Of a stretch of 64,000 bases of DNA, positions 53,301-62,763 are shown one piece after another. The stretch is from UBA7396 sp047637875. GTDB taxonomy: Bacteria > Patescibacteriota > Gracilibacteria > BD1-5 > UBA6164. The stretch is from the NCBI GenBank assembly GCA_047637875.1, contig JBLJBH010000027.1, positions 62,001-126,000 of the forward strand, given 5' to 3'. The translations under genes were made by a program, and so were the position numbers. Numbering within the stretch: the stretch's first letter is position 1; each line of letters opens with the position of its first letter. The notes under the pieces were generated by a model. That model made no database searches and was not told where the DNA came from. It was given only the letters and a program-made list of their open reading frames with translations.

Positions 53301-53397
53301 AAGCGTTTTTTACAAACTCATTTTTGTTTAAAGTAGATTCAATAAGTTTAGAACAGCTTGAACAATGCATTCAAGAAATATTTAATTTAGTTTTCAT
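50305..53397 (-). CDS. copA: Copper-exporting P1B ATPase with C-terminal extension
   Basis: 1030 aa. Order: HMA domain (ISGMHCSSCSKLIE, C-x-x-C), membrane helices, A domain (LTGESMP), IACPCALGLATPTA (CPC copper site), phosphorylation site DKTGT, MVGDGINDSIAMELS hinge, last helices up to SVSVVLNSLLLKFG, where CopA proteins normally end. The frame then continues for about 300 residues: a linker coded by a repeat element (51079-51178), one more membrane helix (FSLIFLIIVFTSIFISFASL), and a domain with two similar units (MIIGYMEAKMMIDEGLI and MYVGYTDANMMESLGLV). Alternatively the extension is a separate gene starting at the TTG at 51090. A CsoR-type operator precedes it. Confidence 0.92.
51079..51178. 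repeat. 100-bp inverted-repeat element inside the copA frame
   Basis: Flanked by AACCCAT (51079) and ATGGGTT (51172-51178). It contains TTCCCTTTAGTCAAATGGAA and CTTCCCTTAAGCTTAAGGGAAG hairpins and CTGTCCGAAGGACTGATGGG. It resembles a MITE or REP pair. It is read through in frame and makes a basic linker between the ATPase and its C-terminal extension. Confidence 0.75.
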
Positions 53398-53410
53398 AAT
53401 ATATAATTAA

Positions 53411-53439
53411 TTTTAATACCTATGGGGTAGGTATTAAAA
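53411..53439 (-). promoter_or_regulatory. CsoR-type operator before copA
   Basis: TTTTAATACCT-ATGGGGT-AGGTATTAAAA, a near-perfect palindrome with the TACC(T)ATGGGG core of CsoR sites, 14 bases upstream of the ATG. It overlaps where the promoter should be. The second copy at 56743-56776 has the same arms. Confidence 0.8.
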
Positions 53440-53469
53440 TAATATAAATATTTTTTTGAATGTCAAAAA

Positions 53470-53494
53470 AAAGACAAAAAACCATTTTTTGCCT
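53470..53494 (-). terminator. Terminator of the Bro-N gene
   Basis: Minus strand: GGCAAAAAA / TTTTTTGTC hairpin followed by a T run. Confidence 0.6.
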
Positions 53495-53495
53495 T

Positions 53496-54332
53496 TTAAT
53501 TGATTTTCTTTTTTTCTTTAGATTTAAGAAAATTTTCTTTTGTAATTACGCTTTTTCAAGTTTTCTCTTCTAATGCTTTTCTTGCATTTTTTGCTATTTC
53601 TCATCATTTTTTTGCTGGAAGTTTATTTTCTTGTAATCACTTTGTTTTCATACTTTCTGCAATTTGTCTTGTTGAAAGTTCAGCTAAACTAGTAAATATA
53701 AGTTCAGCTTCATTCATATGGTCTCTTAAGTTTTGGGATTTAAGATTTTTTAATTTTTTATGTTCTGATACAGATAATCAAGTCCATTCAGAATGAATAA
53801 TATTTGTTAAAATTGCAAATTCTTCTCACTTTTCTACTCAATTTTCTGACCAATAATCTGTAAGTTTATTTCTCGTTTCTTGCCCGGACATTCTCTGAGT
53901 TATCCATTTTTCACTTCTTCAAGCTTTTAACCAATTTTCTCTTGCTCTATTTATTGAAATTTCTGGATCAGTTATTTCTTGCATTCTTTCATATCCAACT
54001 TTAGCTAACCAGAGTTTTATAGGTTCTGCTTTTTTAGATGGAACACTTTGAATAATTCTTAAAAGAGTTTCAGTATCTGCAACATCGGTATTATAATATT
54101 TTCAGTCTGAAGCCATTAATTTCAGTTTGTCACAATTTGTGACAATCTCACTTTTCTCTTTTTTCAAACGATTTTTTAATGTTGTCCAATAACTTTGGGC
54201 CTTTTTATAATCCTCTTGTTCAGTTAAAGCTCAAACTATATCTATAACAGAAAAATACCATTTTTCTTGTTTTTCATCATAGATTTTTCTAATTTTTTTT
54301 CATTCAAATACTGATAGATTTTTTTCTTGCAT
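53496..54332 (-). CDS. Bro-N/DinD-like DNA-binding protein
   Basis: 278 aa. The N-terminal Bro-N domain reads KIRKIYDEKQEKWYFSVIDI, then YWTTLKNRLKKEKSE, the pattern of BRO and DinD proteins. The C-terminal half (SGQETRNKLTDYWSENGVEK, SEHKKLKNLKSQNLRDHM, TSLAELSTRQIAES) matches DNA damage-inducible protein D. These proteins are found in phages and in chromosomes, where DinD inhibits RecA in E. coli. It is isolated between copA and an uncertain ORF. Many TGA glycines show it is adapted to this code. Confidence 0.8.
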
Positions 54333-54556
54333 AATAAATTTTTACAAAATATTTATATTTATTTTAATGATTTTAAAAATTATGCAAGTTATTTTATATA
54401 AAATGTATATAAAAAACTTTTAGTTATAAATTTAAACTTGGTATACAAACTTTATTAATTGGATTAAAAAAACTAGGAAGTGATTTTGCTAATGCAGCAG
54501 CTGCAGGAATTCAAACAATAGTAAAAAATAGTAAAATTATTTGTATTATAAGTAAA

Positions 54557-54901
54557 ATGCAAAGAGTAATTCATATAGGTAAATATACAATGAAAAGCAA
54601 AAATTTTAAAATTTTTATTAATATGTTATCATCAGTAAATTCAACTTCAGATTTATTTACCATTTCATACGAGAATGGAAGTAATAAAAATTTAGAAAGG
54701 TTTATTAATCATAAACCTAGTGGATATCATATTATAGTTAATAATAATATTACTCAAAATAGGAATGTTATTATAGCAGTAATAAATCACAAAAAAGGAA
54801 TATGCCAGATAATGTTTCATAAAATTTTCATAATCAAAAAAATTAAAAATATAAATTACAAAACATTATACTACTTTCGTAATTTTTATGTAATATTTTA
54901 G
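54557..54901 (+). CDS. Uncertain ORF without TGA codons, possibly a remnant
   Basis: 114 aa from the first ATG. The frame is open from 54413, and the upstream part reads GLKKLGSDFANAAAAGIQTI, more protein-like than the AT-rich tail, but it has no ATG. All eight or so glycines in the open frame use GGN. No family recognised. It may be a decayed or recently acquired gene, or a chance ORF in AT-rich DNA. The flanks (54333-54412 and 54902-55004) show nothing else. Confidence 0.3.
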   Translation: MQRVIHIGKYTMKSKNFKIFINMLSSVNSTSDLFTISYENGSNKNLERFINHKPSGYHIIVNNNITQNRNVIIAVINHKKGICQIMFHKIFIIKKIKNINYKTLYYFRNFYVIF

Positions 54902-55004
54902 CTACTTCATTTTATAAACTTTCCTAAAATTTGCAAAAAAATAAAAATGATTGACTTTTTAGTGAAAAAATAAATACTAGTAAAAACTATATAACCATAA
55001 TTTT

Positions 55005-55409
55005 ATGCAAAACTACATAATATACATTTTCATAATAATTTTTTTACTCCTTGCCATCTACTTTGCTTTTATTTGGTCAAAAAAATCAAAAAAACTCTCT
55101 CCAGAAAAAATTAAAGATTTTGAGAAAAAACTAAAACAAATAAATACTAATATTTCATCAAAAGAAAAAATAATTGATAGTGACAAACTTTATCATAAAA
55201 TACTTCAGGAAGCTTGATATAATTGAGATTTTTGAGAAATATTAAAACAAAAACCTCTTATAATAAACGATTTAGATAAAATCTGGGAACTTCATAAAAT
55301 TAGAAATAAACTTGTACATGATTTTGATCAATTTGATGAAAGAGTTTTACTTACAAAATCAAATGAGTTTGTAAAAGAGATAGAAAAATTATTAAATAAA
55401 TTAAAATAA
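55005..55409 (+). CDS. Membrane-anchored small protein with HEPN-like RNxxxH motif
   Basis: 134 aa. N-terminal helix (YIIYIFIIIFLLLAIYFAFI), a basic linker, then a helical domain containing HKIRNKLVHDFDQFDER. R-N-x-x-x-H is the signature of HEPN domains, which are often RNases or nucleotide-binding modules. Three TGA codons occur just before it (AGYNGDFGEIL). The similarity is limited to the motif and helical context, and such helical pairs also occur in non-catalytic proteins. It ends at a terminator. Confidence 0.6.
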
Positions 55410-55420
55410 AATATAATAAT

Positions 55421-55453
55421 AAAATAAAAAACGTGATTTCACGTTTTTTATTT
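55421..55453. terminator. Bidirectional terminator
   Basis: AAAATAAAAAACGTGA / TCACGTTTTTTATTTT, with A and T runs on both sides, between convergent genes. The stop of the minus-strand gene (55448-55450) lies inside it. Confidence 0.85.
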
Positions 55454-56728
55454 TATTATTATATTCCCATGTCTCATTCACATTGCAGTACAAACAGCTT
55501 TGTATTTTCAAGGAGTTGGATTTTTTATATCTATAACTATTGGAACTCACTTTTTAACTGGATATTTGTTATTATCAATTCCTGGAACAGTTAAAGTAAA
55601 CATACAACCAAATCAATTATTTTCTGGTATAATTGTAAGCTTATAATTACGTGCTCACTCTAAAATCACATCTTCAAATCAAGATCAATCATGAGATATA
55701 GTAAATTCTTTTAATTCTTCTAAAGATACATTTGTTTGAGTAGTATTATTTGAAACAGGAATATTTAAATTAAACATATTAAAAAATCATGAAAGTATAA
55801 ATATACCAAAATATACTACTAGTACTCAAATAACTTTATTTATATAATTAAAATCTTTATCTTTGAAATAACTACTTCCAAATCAAACTAAAAATAATAC
55901 TGGCATAGTTCATAGAGCAAAAGTTCACATTATTATTGCTCAAGACATAAAACTTCAAGAACTTGCAGCGTAAACTTGCATACTTTGAGTAAATCCACAA
56001 GGTAAGAAAAAAGTTAAAGCTCAAACGACTGGAGCAAATGCAGGATTTTTTATACTTAATATTTTGTTTCAAAATATTTTTGGCATACTAAGTTTAAACT
56101 TTATAAAACCTAGCATATTAAGTCACATATAAAGCATAAAAATTCAAGCTAAAGCTAGCAAGAATTTATTTAAAAATCCAAATGAACCTAAAAGTCATCA
56201 AATACTTCAAAGTATTCAACCAAAAATCGCAAATCAAATTACTCTTCAAATATGAAAATTGGCTTGAGTTTTTAGGTGGGAATAAGTACTTTTTGAAGTA
56301 TCAATATACTTTGCAAATCCTACAACTATTCAACCAGTTACAGCTAAACAACTTGATAGAGATGCTACAAGTCAAATAAGTAAAATTACAAAAAAACTTA
56401 GATTATTATTTTTTAATAGATCTTCAAAAAATTCAACATCTTTAAATAAAAGATACAAAACTCAAAAAATTATAAAAGTTAAAGCTATTATAATATAGTC
56501 AAAAATATCATTTTTTTTAACTTTTTTTTCCTGCGTATGATAACCTAATTCTTCAATAACTTTTTTAATTTCATCTAAATTTTTATCACTTTTTACATCA
56601 ACTTCTATACAATTATTCCCCTGAGAAATGCTTTCAAGTTTTACTCATGACATTTCAGAAAGTTTATTTTCTATAAGTAATTCACAAGCTTTACAATGCA
56701 TTCCATATACTGGAATTTTCTTTTTCAT
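55448..56728 (-). CDS. HMA / TauE-like / cupredoxin fusion (copper handling)
   Basis: 426 aa. Residues 1-70 are an HMA domain (VYGMHCKACELLIENKLSEM, C-x-x-C). The centre has six or more helices of the TauE/SafE/UreH-2 type (SLSSCLAVTGGIVVGFAKY, PAFAPVVGALTFFLPCGFTQ with a P-C-G motif). The C-terminus is a cupredoxin-like domain: NNGFGCMFTLTVPG, then YKAVCTAMGMRHGNI with C-x(3)-M-G-M-x-H-G metal residues. This is an integrated copper-binding and transfer protein, probably moving Cu across the membrane to or from the cupredoxin. It has a CsoR-type palindrome upstream, so is co-regulated with copA. Confidence 0.88.
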
Positions 56729-56742
56729 ATAAGATTTTTACA

Positions 56743-56776
56743 AAAATAAAATACCTACACCATAGGTATTTTATTT
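56743..56776 (-). promoter_or_regulatory. CsoR-type operator before the HMA/TauE fusion gene
   Basis: AAAATAAAATACCTA-CACC-ATAGGTATTTTATTTT palindrome, 15 bases before the ATG. Its arms match the copA operator (ATACCTA / TAGGTAT). Confidence 0.8.
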
Positions 56777-56909
56777 TTATTTTTTCATTTGTCAAAAGAA
56801 ATATTTTTGATTTAAAAAACTATTTATTTATCAAAAAAATACCCAAAATCAACCTATAAAATTTAAAAGTCAATAAAGATTTTTAAAAATTAATTTTACA
56901 AAAATTAAA

Positions 56910-56953
56910 TACTATATATAGTGTTTTAGTATTTAAAAAATACTATATATTTT
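56910..56953 (+). promoter_or_regulatory. Tandem NrdR boxes before nrdD
   Basis: Two copies of TACTATATAT: TACTATATATAGTGT at 56910-56924 and TACTATATATTTT from 56941. The ACTATATA starts are 31 bp apart, three helical turns, which is the usual spacing of paired NrdR sites. nrdR itself is the last gene of the operon. Confidence 0.8.
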
Positions 56954-56972
56954 ATTTAATTTTTTATTAATT

Positions 56973-59141
56973 ATGGCTATTTTTAAGGTAAAAAAGAGAA
57001 ATGGGAGTATTGCAACCTTTGATTGAGAAAAAATCAAAAAAGCAATAAAAAATGCCATAATCGCTGCTTGAGGAAATGATTTTACACATCTTGATGATAT
57101 AGTATCAGATGTTATTAAAAATCTTGTATCTAAAGGTGACGCTATTCCAGAAGTTGAAACTATTCAAGATGTAGTTGAAGAAACTTTGATAAAAGAAGGT
57201 CACGACACAGTTGCAAAAAAATATATTCTTTATAGAGAACAAAGAAGACTAAATAGAGAAGCTAAAAACGTAACTGTAGAAGTTGGTAATACTATGGAAG
57301 AATATTTAAATAAATCCGATTGGAGAGTAAATGCAAATGCAAATTCATGATATTCTCTATGATGATTAATTCTAAATACTTCAGGTAAAGTTACAGCTAA
57401 TTATTGGTTATCTCATGTTTATCCAAAAGAAGTTTGAGATTTACATAGAAATTGAGACTACCATATTCATGATTTAGATATGTTTTCTGGATATTGTGCT
57501 GGATGGAGTCTAAGACAATTACTTGAACTTGGTTTTAATGGATTACCAAATAGATTAGAATCAGCTCCTCCTAAAAATCTTCAATCTGTAGTAAATCAAA
57601 TGATAAATTTTTTAGGAACTTTGCAAAATGAATGGGCTTGAGCTCAAGCATTTTCTTCATTTGATACATATTTAGCTCCATTTGTACATAAATATAGAAA
57701 AGGAGTTATAAAAGAATTAGAAACTACCAAAGCTCAATTTGATTCAGAACAAGAAAAAAACAATTTTATTTATAATAAAACTTACAAATATGTAGTTCAA
57801 CAAATGCAAAACTTCATATTTTGATTAAATGTTCCAAGTAGATGGTGAACTCAAACTCCATTTACAAATATCACTTTAGATCTTGTTTGTCCTGAAGATT
57901 TAAAAGATAAAGCATTATTCTTAGGATGAGTTAACGAATGATATTATGAGAAAAAATTTGGAGAACTACAAGAAGAAATGGATCTTATAAATAAAGCATT
58001 GGTTCAAGTTTATACAGCTTGAGATGCAAAATGAAATGTATTTACATTCCCAATTCCAACTTATAACATCACTGAGGATTTTGACTGGAATAATCCAATT
58101 GTTGATGGAATATTTGAAATGACTGCAAAATATTGAATTCCATATTTCCAAAATTTCATTTGAAGTCAGTTTAAAAGAATTAAAAATTCTGACTGAACTA
58201 TTTCAAAACAAACAAACCCTGATGCTTATACTCCAGGTGCTGTAAGAAGTATGTGTTGTAGATTGCAACTTGATTTAAAAGAATTACTTAAAAGATGAAA
58301 TGGCCTTTTCGGTTCAGCTGAAATGACATGAAGTATTTGAGTAGTAACTATAAATCTTGCTCGTATTGGATATAACACTAAGGGAGATAAAGAAGCTTTT
58401 AAAGAGAGAATTTTATACTTAATGAACCAAGCTAAAACTTCTTTAGAATTAAAAAGAAAAGAATTAACTAAACGGCTTGATAGATGACTTTATCCTTATA
58501 CAAAAAGATATTTACATAGTTTCAGAAATCATTTTTCTACAATTTGAATTAACTGAATGAATGAAGCAATTTTAAACTTTACAAATTCAAAAGAAAATAT
58601 TTCTACTGAGTGGTGAAAAGACTTTGCAATTGAAGTAATGGAAATGATGAGAGAAAAACTAAAAGAATATCAAGAAGAATCTGGAAATTTATACAATCTT
58701 GAAGCTACTCCGGCTGAATGAACTACTTACAGATTTGCTAAAGAAGATAAAAAACAAATTCCTGATATTATCCAAGCTTGAACTCTAGAAGCTCCATACT
58801 ATACAAACTCAACTCAACTGCCTGTTTGATTTACAGATGATGCATTTGAAGCTTTAGAGTACCAAAATGAGCTACAATGTAAATATACTGGATGAACTGT
58901 ACTTCACTTGTATCTATGAGAAAGAGTAAGTGATGGACAGGCTTGTAAATCATTTGTAAGAAAAGTTTTAGAAAATTATCAATTACCTTATATCACAATA
59001 ACTCCAACTTTCTCTATCTGTCCTAAACACTGATATATAGTTTGAGAACATGATTTCTGTCCAAAATGTGATGAAGAAATCGGATATAAATGAGAAAGAT
59101 TTGATACTGAAACAAGAAAAATTTATACTGCAAAAAAATAA
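56973..59141 (+). CDS. nrdD: Anaerobic (class III) ribonucleotide reductase, glycyl-radical domain missing
   Basis: 722 aa. It reduces NTPs to dNTPs without oxygen. An N-terminal ATP cone (FKVKKRNGSIATFDGEKIKK) is followed by the catalytic barrel (NASGYSLGGLILNTSGKVTA, AVRSMCCRLQLDLKELLKR with active-site Cys, GLYPYTKRYL, NHFSTIGINGMNEA, SNQLPVGFTDD region) and the zinc site (FSICPKHGYIVGEHDFCPKC). Normal NrdD ends with R-V-x-G-Y-x-R-P-V carrying the radical glycine. This protein stops at a TAA just before it (TRKIYTAKK), and that domain is on the next gene. One CGG at 58473-58475 fits Arg. Confidence 0.93.
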
Positions 59142-59164
59142 TTTTAATTTTTAATAAAAAAACT

Positions 59165-59335
59165 ATGGAAACAAATTTACAAAGAACTAAATGTGAAATT
59201 TATACTAGAGTTATGTGATACTTTAGACCTGTAAGTCAATTTAATACTTGAAAAAAATCAGAATTTTATTCTAGAGAATATTTTAAAGAAGATATAAGTT
59301 GTAATTCTTCATTTATTGCTGATTATAAAAATTAG
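59165..59335 (+). CDS. Detached glycyl-radical domain of class III RNR
   Basis: 56 aa. CEIYTRVMGYFRPVSQFNTG followed by KKSEFYSREYF is the C-terminal glycyl-radical segment of NrdD (R-V-x-G-Y-x-R-P-V-x-x-x-N-x-G-K-x-x-E-F). Residue Gly18, which should carry the radical, is encoded by TGA (59216-59218). The gene has its own ATG 23 bases after nrdD stops and an N-terminal stretch (METNLQRTK) with no counterpart. It probably assembles with NrdD as a separate subunit, as the YfiD spare part does for pyruvate formate-lyase. It overlaps nothing, and nrdG follows at once. Confidence 0.88.
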
Positions 59336-59336
59336 T

Positions 59337-60035
59337 ATGCTAATTTCTTGAATTAAAAAAACTACCTTGCTTGATTTTCCAGGCAAGGTAGCTTGCATTA
59401 TATTTACAGCAGGTTGTAATCTAAGATGTTCCTATTGTCATAATAGTGATTTTGTTTTACCTGAAAAAATCAAGGAAATAAAAGACTTTATTCCAGAAGA
59501 AATATTTTTTAATTTTTTGCGTACTAAAATATGACTGCTTGACGGAGTAGTTATTTGCTGATGAGAACCAACTTTGCAAAAAGATTTAGAGGATTTTTGT
59601 CAAAAAATAAAAGATATGTGATTTTTGGTAAAACTTGATACAAACGGACAAAATCCTGAAATATTAAAAAATTTAATTGAAAAAAAATTAGTTGACTATA
59701 TAGCAATGGATATCAAATGAGATTATGAGAATTTAGAGGATTTACTATGAGTAAAATATGACAAAGAAAAATATTTTGAAAGTATAGAAATAATTAAAAA
59801 TTCTCAAATTGACTATGAATTTAGAACTACACTTATAAAAAATTATCACTCTTTAGAAGATTTTGAAAATGTAGTAAAACAAATAACTGGAGCTAAAAAA
59901 TATTTTCTTCAAAATTATAAATGATGAAATACACTTTTGCAAAATTTTGACGGAAGAAGTTTTTTTGAATGAGAACTTATTGACTTTAAAAATATTGCTT
60001 TAAAATATGTGGAGAAATGTAATATTAGAATTTAA
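59337..60035 (+). CDS. nrdG: Anaerobic RNR activating enzyme (radical SAM)
   Basis: 232 aa. A radical-SAM enzyme that makes the glycyl radical on NrdD. The [4Fe-4S] motif is CNLRCSYCHN (C-x3-C-x2-C), preceded by TTLLDFPGKVACIIFTAG as in NrdG-type activases, and VVICGGEPTLQKD supplies the SAM-binding GGE. Its ATG lies 1 base after the stop of the detached domain, so the pair is translationally linked. The GGE glycines are TGA-encoded. Confidence 0.92.
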
Positions 60036-60044
60036 ATTAAAAAT

Positions 60045-60575
60045 ATGAACCAAACTGAAAACTTAAAAGAATTAATTAACTATATTTTAGAAAAATACCA
60101 TAAACCTTTAAAAGAAGATTTACCAAAAATTCAACTTTTACTTAATAAAATTGTTTCTGTTCATGGGGAACATCACAAAGAATTTGAAAAAATAAATATA
60201 GTTTTTGGAAAATTTAAAAATGATATGATAAAACATTTACACAAAGAAGAAAGTGTTTTATTTCCGATGTTATTTGAAATTCAAAACTGTATTGATACAA
60301 ATAAAAAACTTTGATGACTTCATTGTGGAAGTATTCAAAATCCAATATCTCAAATGGAACATGAACATGATATTTTTGATGAATATTTTAAAGAAATGAG
60401 TTTATTATCAAATAAGTATGAAATACCAAGTGATGCTTGTAATGCCGTAACAACAACTTATAAATTACTTGAAAAATTACAAAAAGATACTATCGAACAT
60501 GCTACTTTTGAAAATAATGTGTTATTTAAAATAGCTATAAAAAAAGAAGAAAAAAGCTTGAATAATGACAAATAA
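60045..60575 (+). CDS. Hemerythrin-type iron-sulfur repair protein (RIC/YtfE/ScdA-like)
   Basis: 176 aa. Five His-rich motifs of a di-iron hemerythrin bundle: KYHKPLKEDLP, VHGEHHKEFE, HLHKEESVLFPML, QMEHEHDIFDEYF, and HATFENNVLF. This is the RIC family that restores Fe-S clusters after NO or oxidative damage. The N-terminal DUF542 domain of full-length RIC is missing. Position between nrdG and nrdR suggests that it protects or repairs the oxygen- and NO-sensitive cluster of NrdG or iron supply for it. One TGA pair (KKLGGLHCG). Confidence 0.85.
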
Positions 60576-60611
60576 TATTATAATGAAAATATTAATTATT
60601 AATTATTACAT

Positions 60612-61055
60612 ATGTACTGTCCAGTTTGTTGAAATACTGAAACGAAAGTTTTGGATTCTCGTATCACAGAAGATGGAAAATCCATCAAAAGAAGAAGAGA
60701 ATGTTTAAACTGCTGAAATAGATTTAATACTTTTGAAAAATATGAAAAAGTATCTTTAATGGTGGAAAAAACTCTTGGAAAAATGGAAGAATATAATGAA
60801 GAAAAACTTTATGGAAGTATATTAAAGGCTTTTAATAAAAGGTGAGTAAGTGTAAAAATTATTGATAATGTGATGTTTCATATAGAGCAAAAACTTCTAA
60901 ATAAAAGAAAAGTAACTTCAAGAGAAATATGAGAGTATGTTTTAGAAGAATTGAAAAAAATTGATGAAGTTGCTTATATTAGATATGCTTCAGTTTACCA
61001 TGATTTTAAAAATGCAAAAGATTATATTGAATTTATAAAAAAAGAATTTTCTTAA
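60612..61055 (+). CDS. nrdR: Ribonucleotide reductase regulator NrdR
   Basis: 147 aa, usual length. A zinc ribbon with two CxxC pairs (MYCPVCGN, ECLNCGNRF) plus an ATP cone (SLMVEKTLGKMEEYNEEKLY, RYASVYHDFKN). NrdR represses RNR genes when dATP is plentiful by binding tandem boxes; two such boxes precede nrdD in this operon, so it likely regulates itself too. Both glycines of the zinc-ribbon knuckles use TGA. Confidence 0.96.
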
Positions 61056-61072
61056 AAAAGAAAATTCTTTTT
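61041..61072. terminator. Bidirectional terminator after nrdR
   Basis: AAAGAATTTTC / GAAAATTCTTT with A and T runs on both sides; it overlaps the nrdR 3' end and ends the converging glycosyltransferase gene too. Confidence 0.85.
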
Positions 61073-62743
61073 TTATTTGATTCTATACAAAATCACTTTT
61101 TCTCCATTTTTTTCAAATTCTTTTATTTTTTCAAGACCTGAATATTTTTCATTTGGTTTATCAAACAAAAATCTTAAATCAGCACGATATTTATAGAAGT
61201 CAATACTATCAACAACTAAATAATTTATTTCATTAAAACGAGCATATTCCACCAAACTTTTAAGATTTGAAGTATAAGGAGTAAGCCATCTTTCCCGACT
61301 TCCAGAATAATAAGTCACAACTGGAAATCTCTCTAAAACTTTTAAATTTGTTCTAAAATCATTTTCTTTCAGCCAAACTCCAGCAATTTTTTTCACTTCA
61401 TATTTTGAGTCTTCATTTTTAAATGTATTATAATAACTTAAAATTCATAAACTATAAATTCAAATTAAAAGCAAACTTACTAGAATATATTTGGTATTTT
61501 CTATATAATTTTTCAAATTTTCTCAAAGTTTTTCTATTCAATAAACTATAAAAAATATAAATATTGGAACAAATATTACAAAATATCTATCAAGTACAAA
61601 AAATAAAGTAAAAAATATTGAAGCTGTCACAAAAAAACTTACAAAACTCCAAACAAAATATCATTCTCCATTTTTTACTAAAGCAATTATTCAATAAGCT
61701 AAAAATATTATTGGAATAAGTAAAATTACTAAAAATATTTTATTTTGGTAAAATATTTTACTTCCTTCAATTTTATACAAACTTTGCGCGTTTCATAAAA
61801 TCAGATTTGGGAGATTATTTGTATAAAGTTTAATTTGATTTTCTTTGACTCTATTTATAACTTTTTTCGGATTTCCTAAAAGATAATTTTTAAAACTTTC
61901 TCACTCTTGAGGTTTATCATATTTTAATCATCAAGCAAATCAGGCAATTAAATGTTTATTGTCTTGAGTTAATTCTCAAACAGCTTGTTCAAAACCATCA
62001 TCATCCATTTTAGAAACTCATCTCAGTTCTGCTTGTCTCAAATTTGCACTTCATTTATTTGTTAATCACCATTCTCCAGTGAAAGAATGAAGATAAAACA
62101 TATAAGGTAAAATGAAGATAAAAAATGAAATAATAACTGCCACGTAGTTCCAGAAAGCTTTTATAAAAGAGATTTTCCCAGTAAAAAATAAATATAAAAT
62201 TATCAGTCAAATACTTCAAATATAAATAAATGCTTCACTTCTTGTGTAGTAAAGTAGCGCAATCATAAGACCTAAAAATACACTTCCAGAAAAATTAGGA
62301 ATATCTTTGTATCTCAAAATTCCAACAAAAAGTATTAAAAATAAAGGAATATAAATATTTTCTGAAAGTATATGAATATTATAATTCAGTAATATTGGTG
62401 ATAAAAATACTAAAATGATAAATAAAACATTGTATTTCAAAGATAAATAATTTCTTCACAAAATATAACAAACTCAAGCTAAAAGATTAAAAAGCAAGAT
62501 ATTTACTGCAAAACTTGCAATCATATCATTTTTTATAAATATTTCTGCAAATGCAATTGGTAGAGAATACAAAAATCCAAACCAACCATTTCCAAATCAT
62601 TCAATTGAAAGATTTTTTAGTTGTTGTGCCATTTGCAGATATGCAAAACTATCAGCGATTTTTAAAACTTCATTTAAACGAAGAAATGAAATGTGTAGTA
62701 TATTTCATAAAATAAATATGATGGGGAAAATGTATTTTTGCAT
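61073..62743 (-). CDS. Multi-pass glycosyltransferase-like membrane protein (GT39/ArnT type)
   Basis: 556 aa, about eleven hydrophobic helices and a soluble C-terminal domain (about residues 445-556). The N-terminal half has the acidic first loop of lipid-sugar-using GT-C enzymes (NEVLKIADSFAYLQMAQQL), then YYTRSEAFIYIG. GT39-like enzymes transfer a sugar from a polyprenyl phosphate to proteins or lipid A-type acceptors outside the membrane. A CGG codon at 61295-61297 (GSRERW) fits Arg. It lies downstream of a polymerase-like gene on the same strand, which suggests an envelope-glycan locus. Confidence 0.7.
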
Positions 62744-62763
62744 AAAAAATAAATTAAAATATA

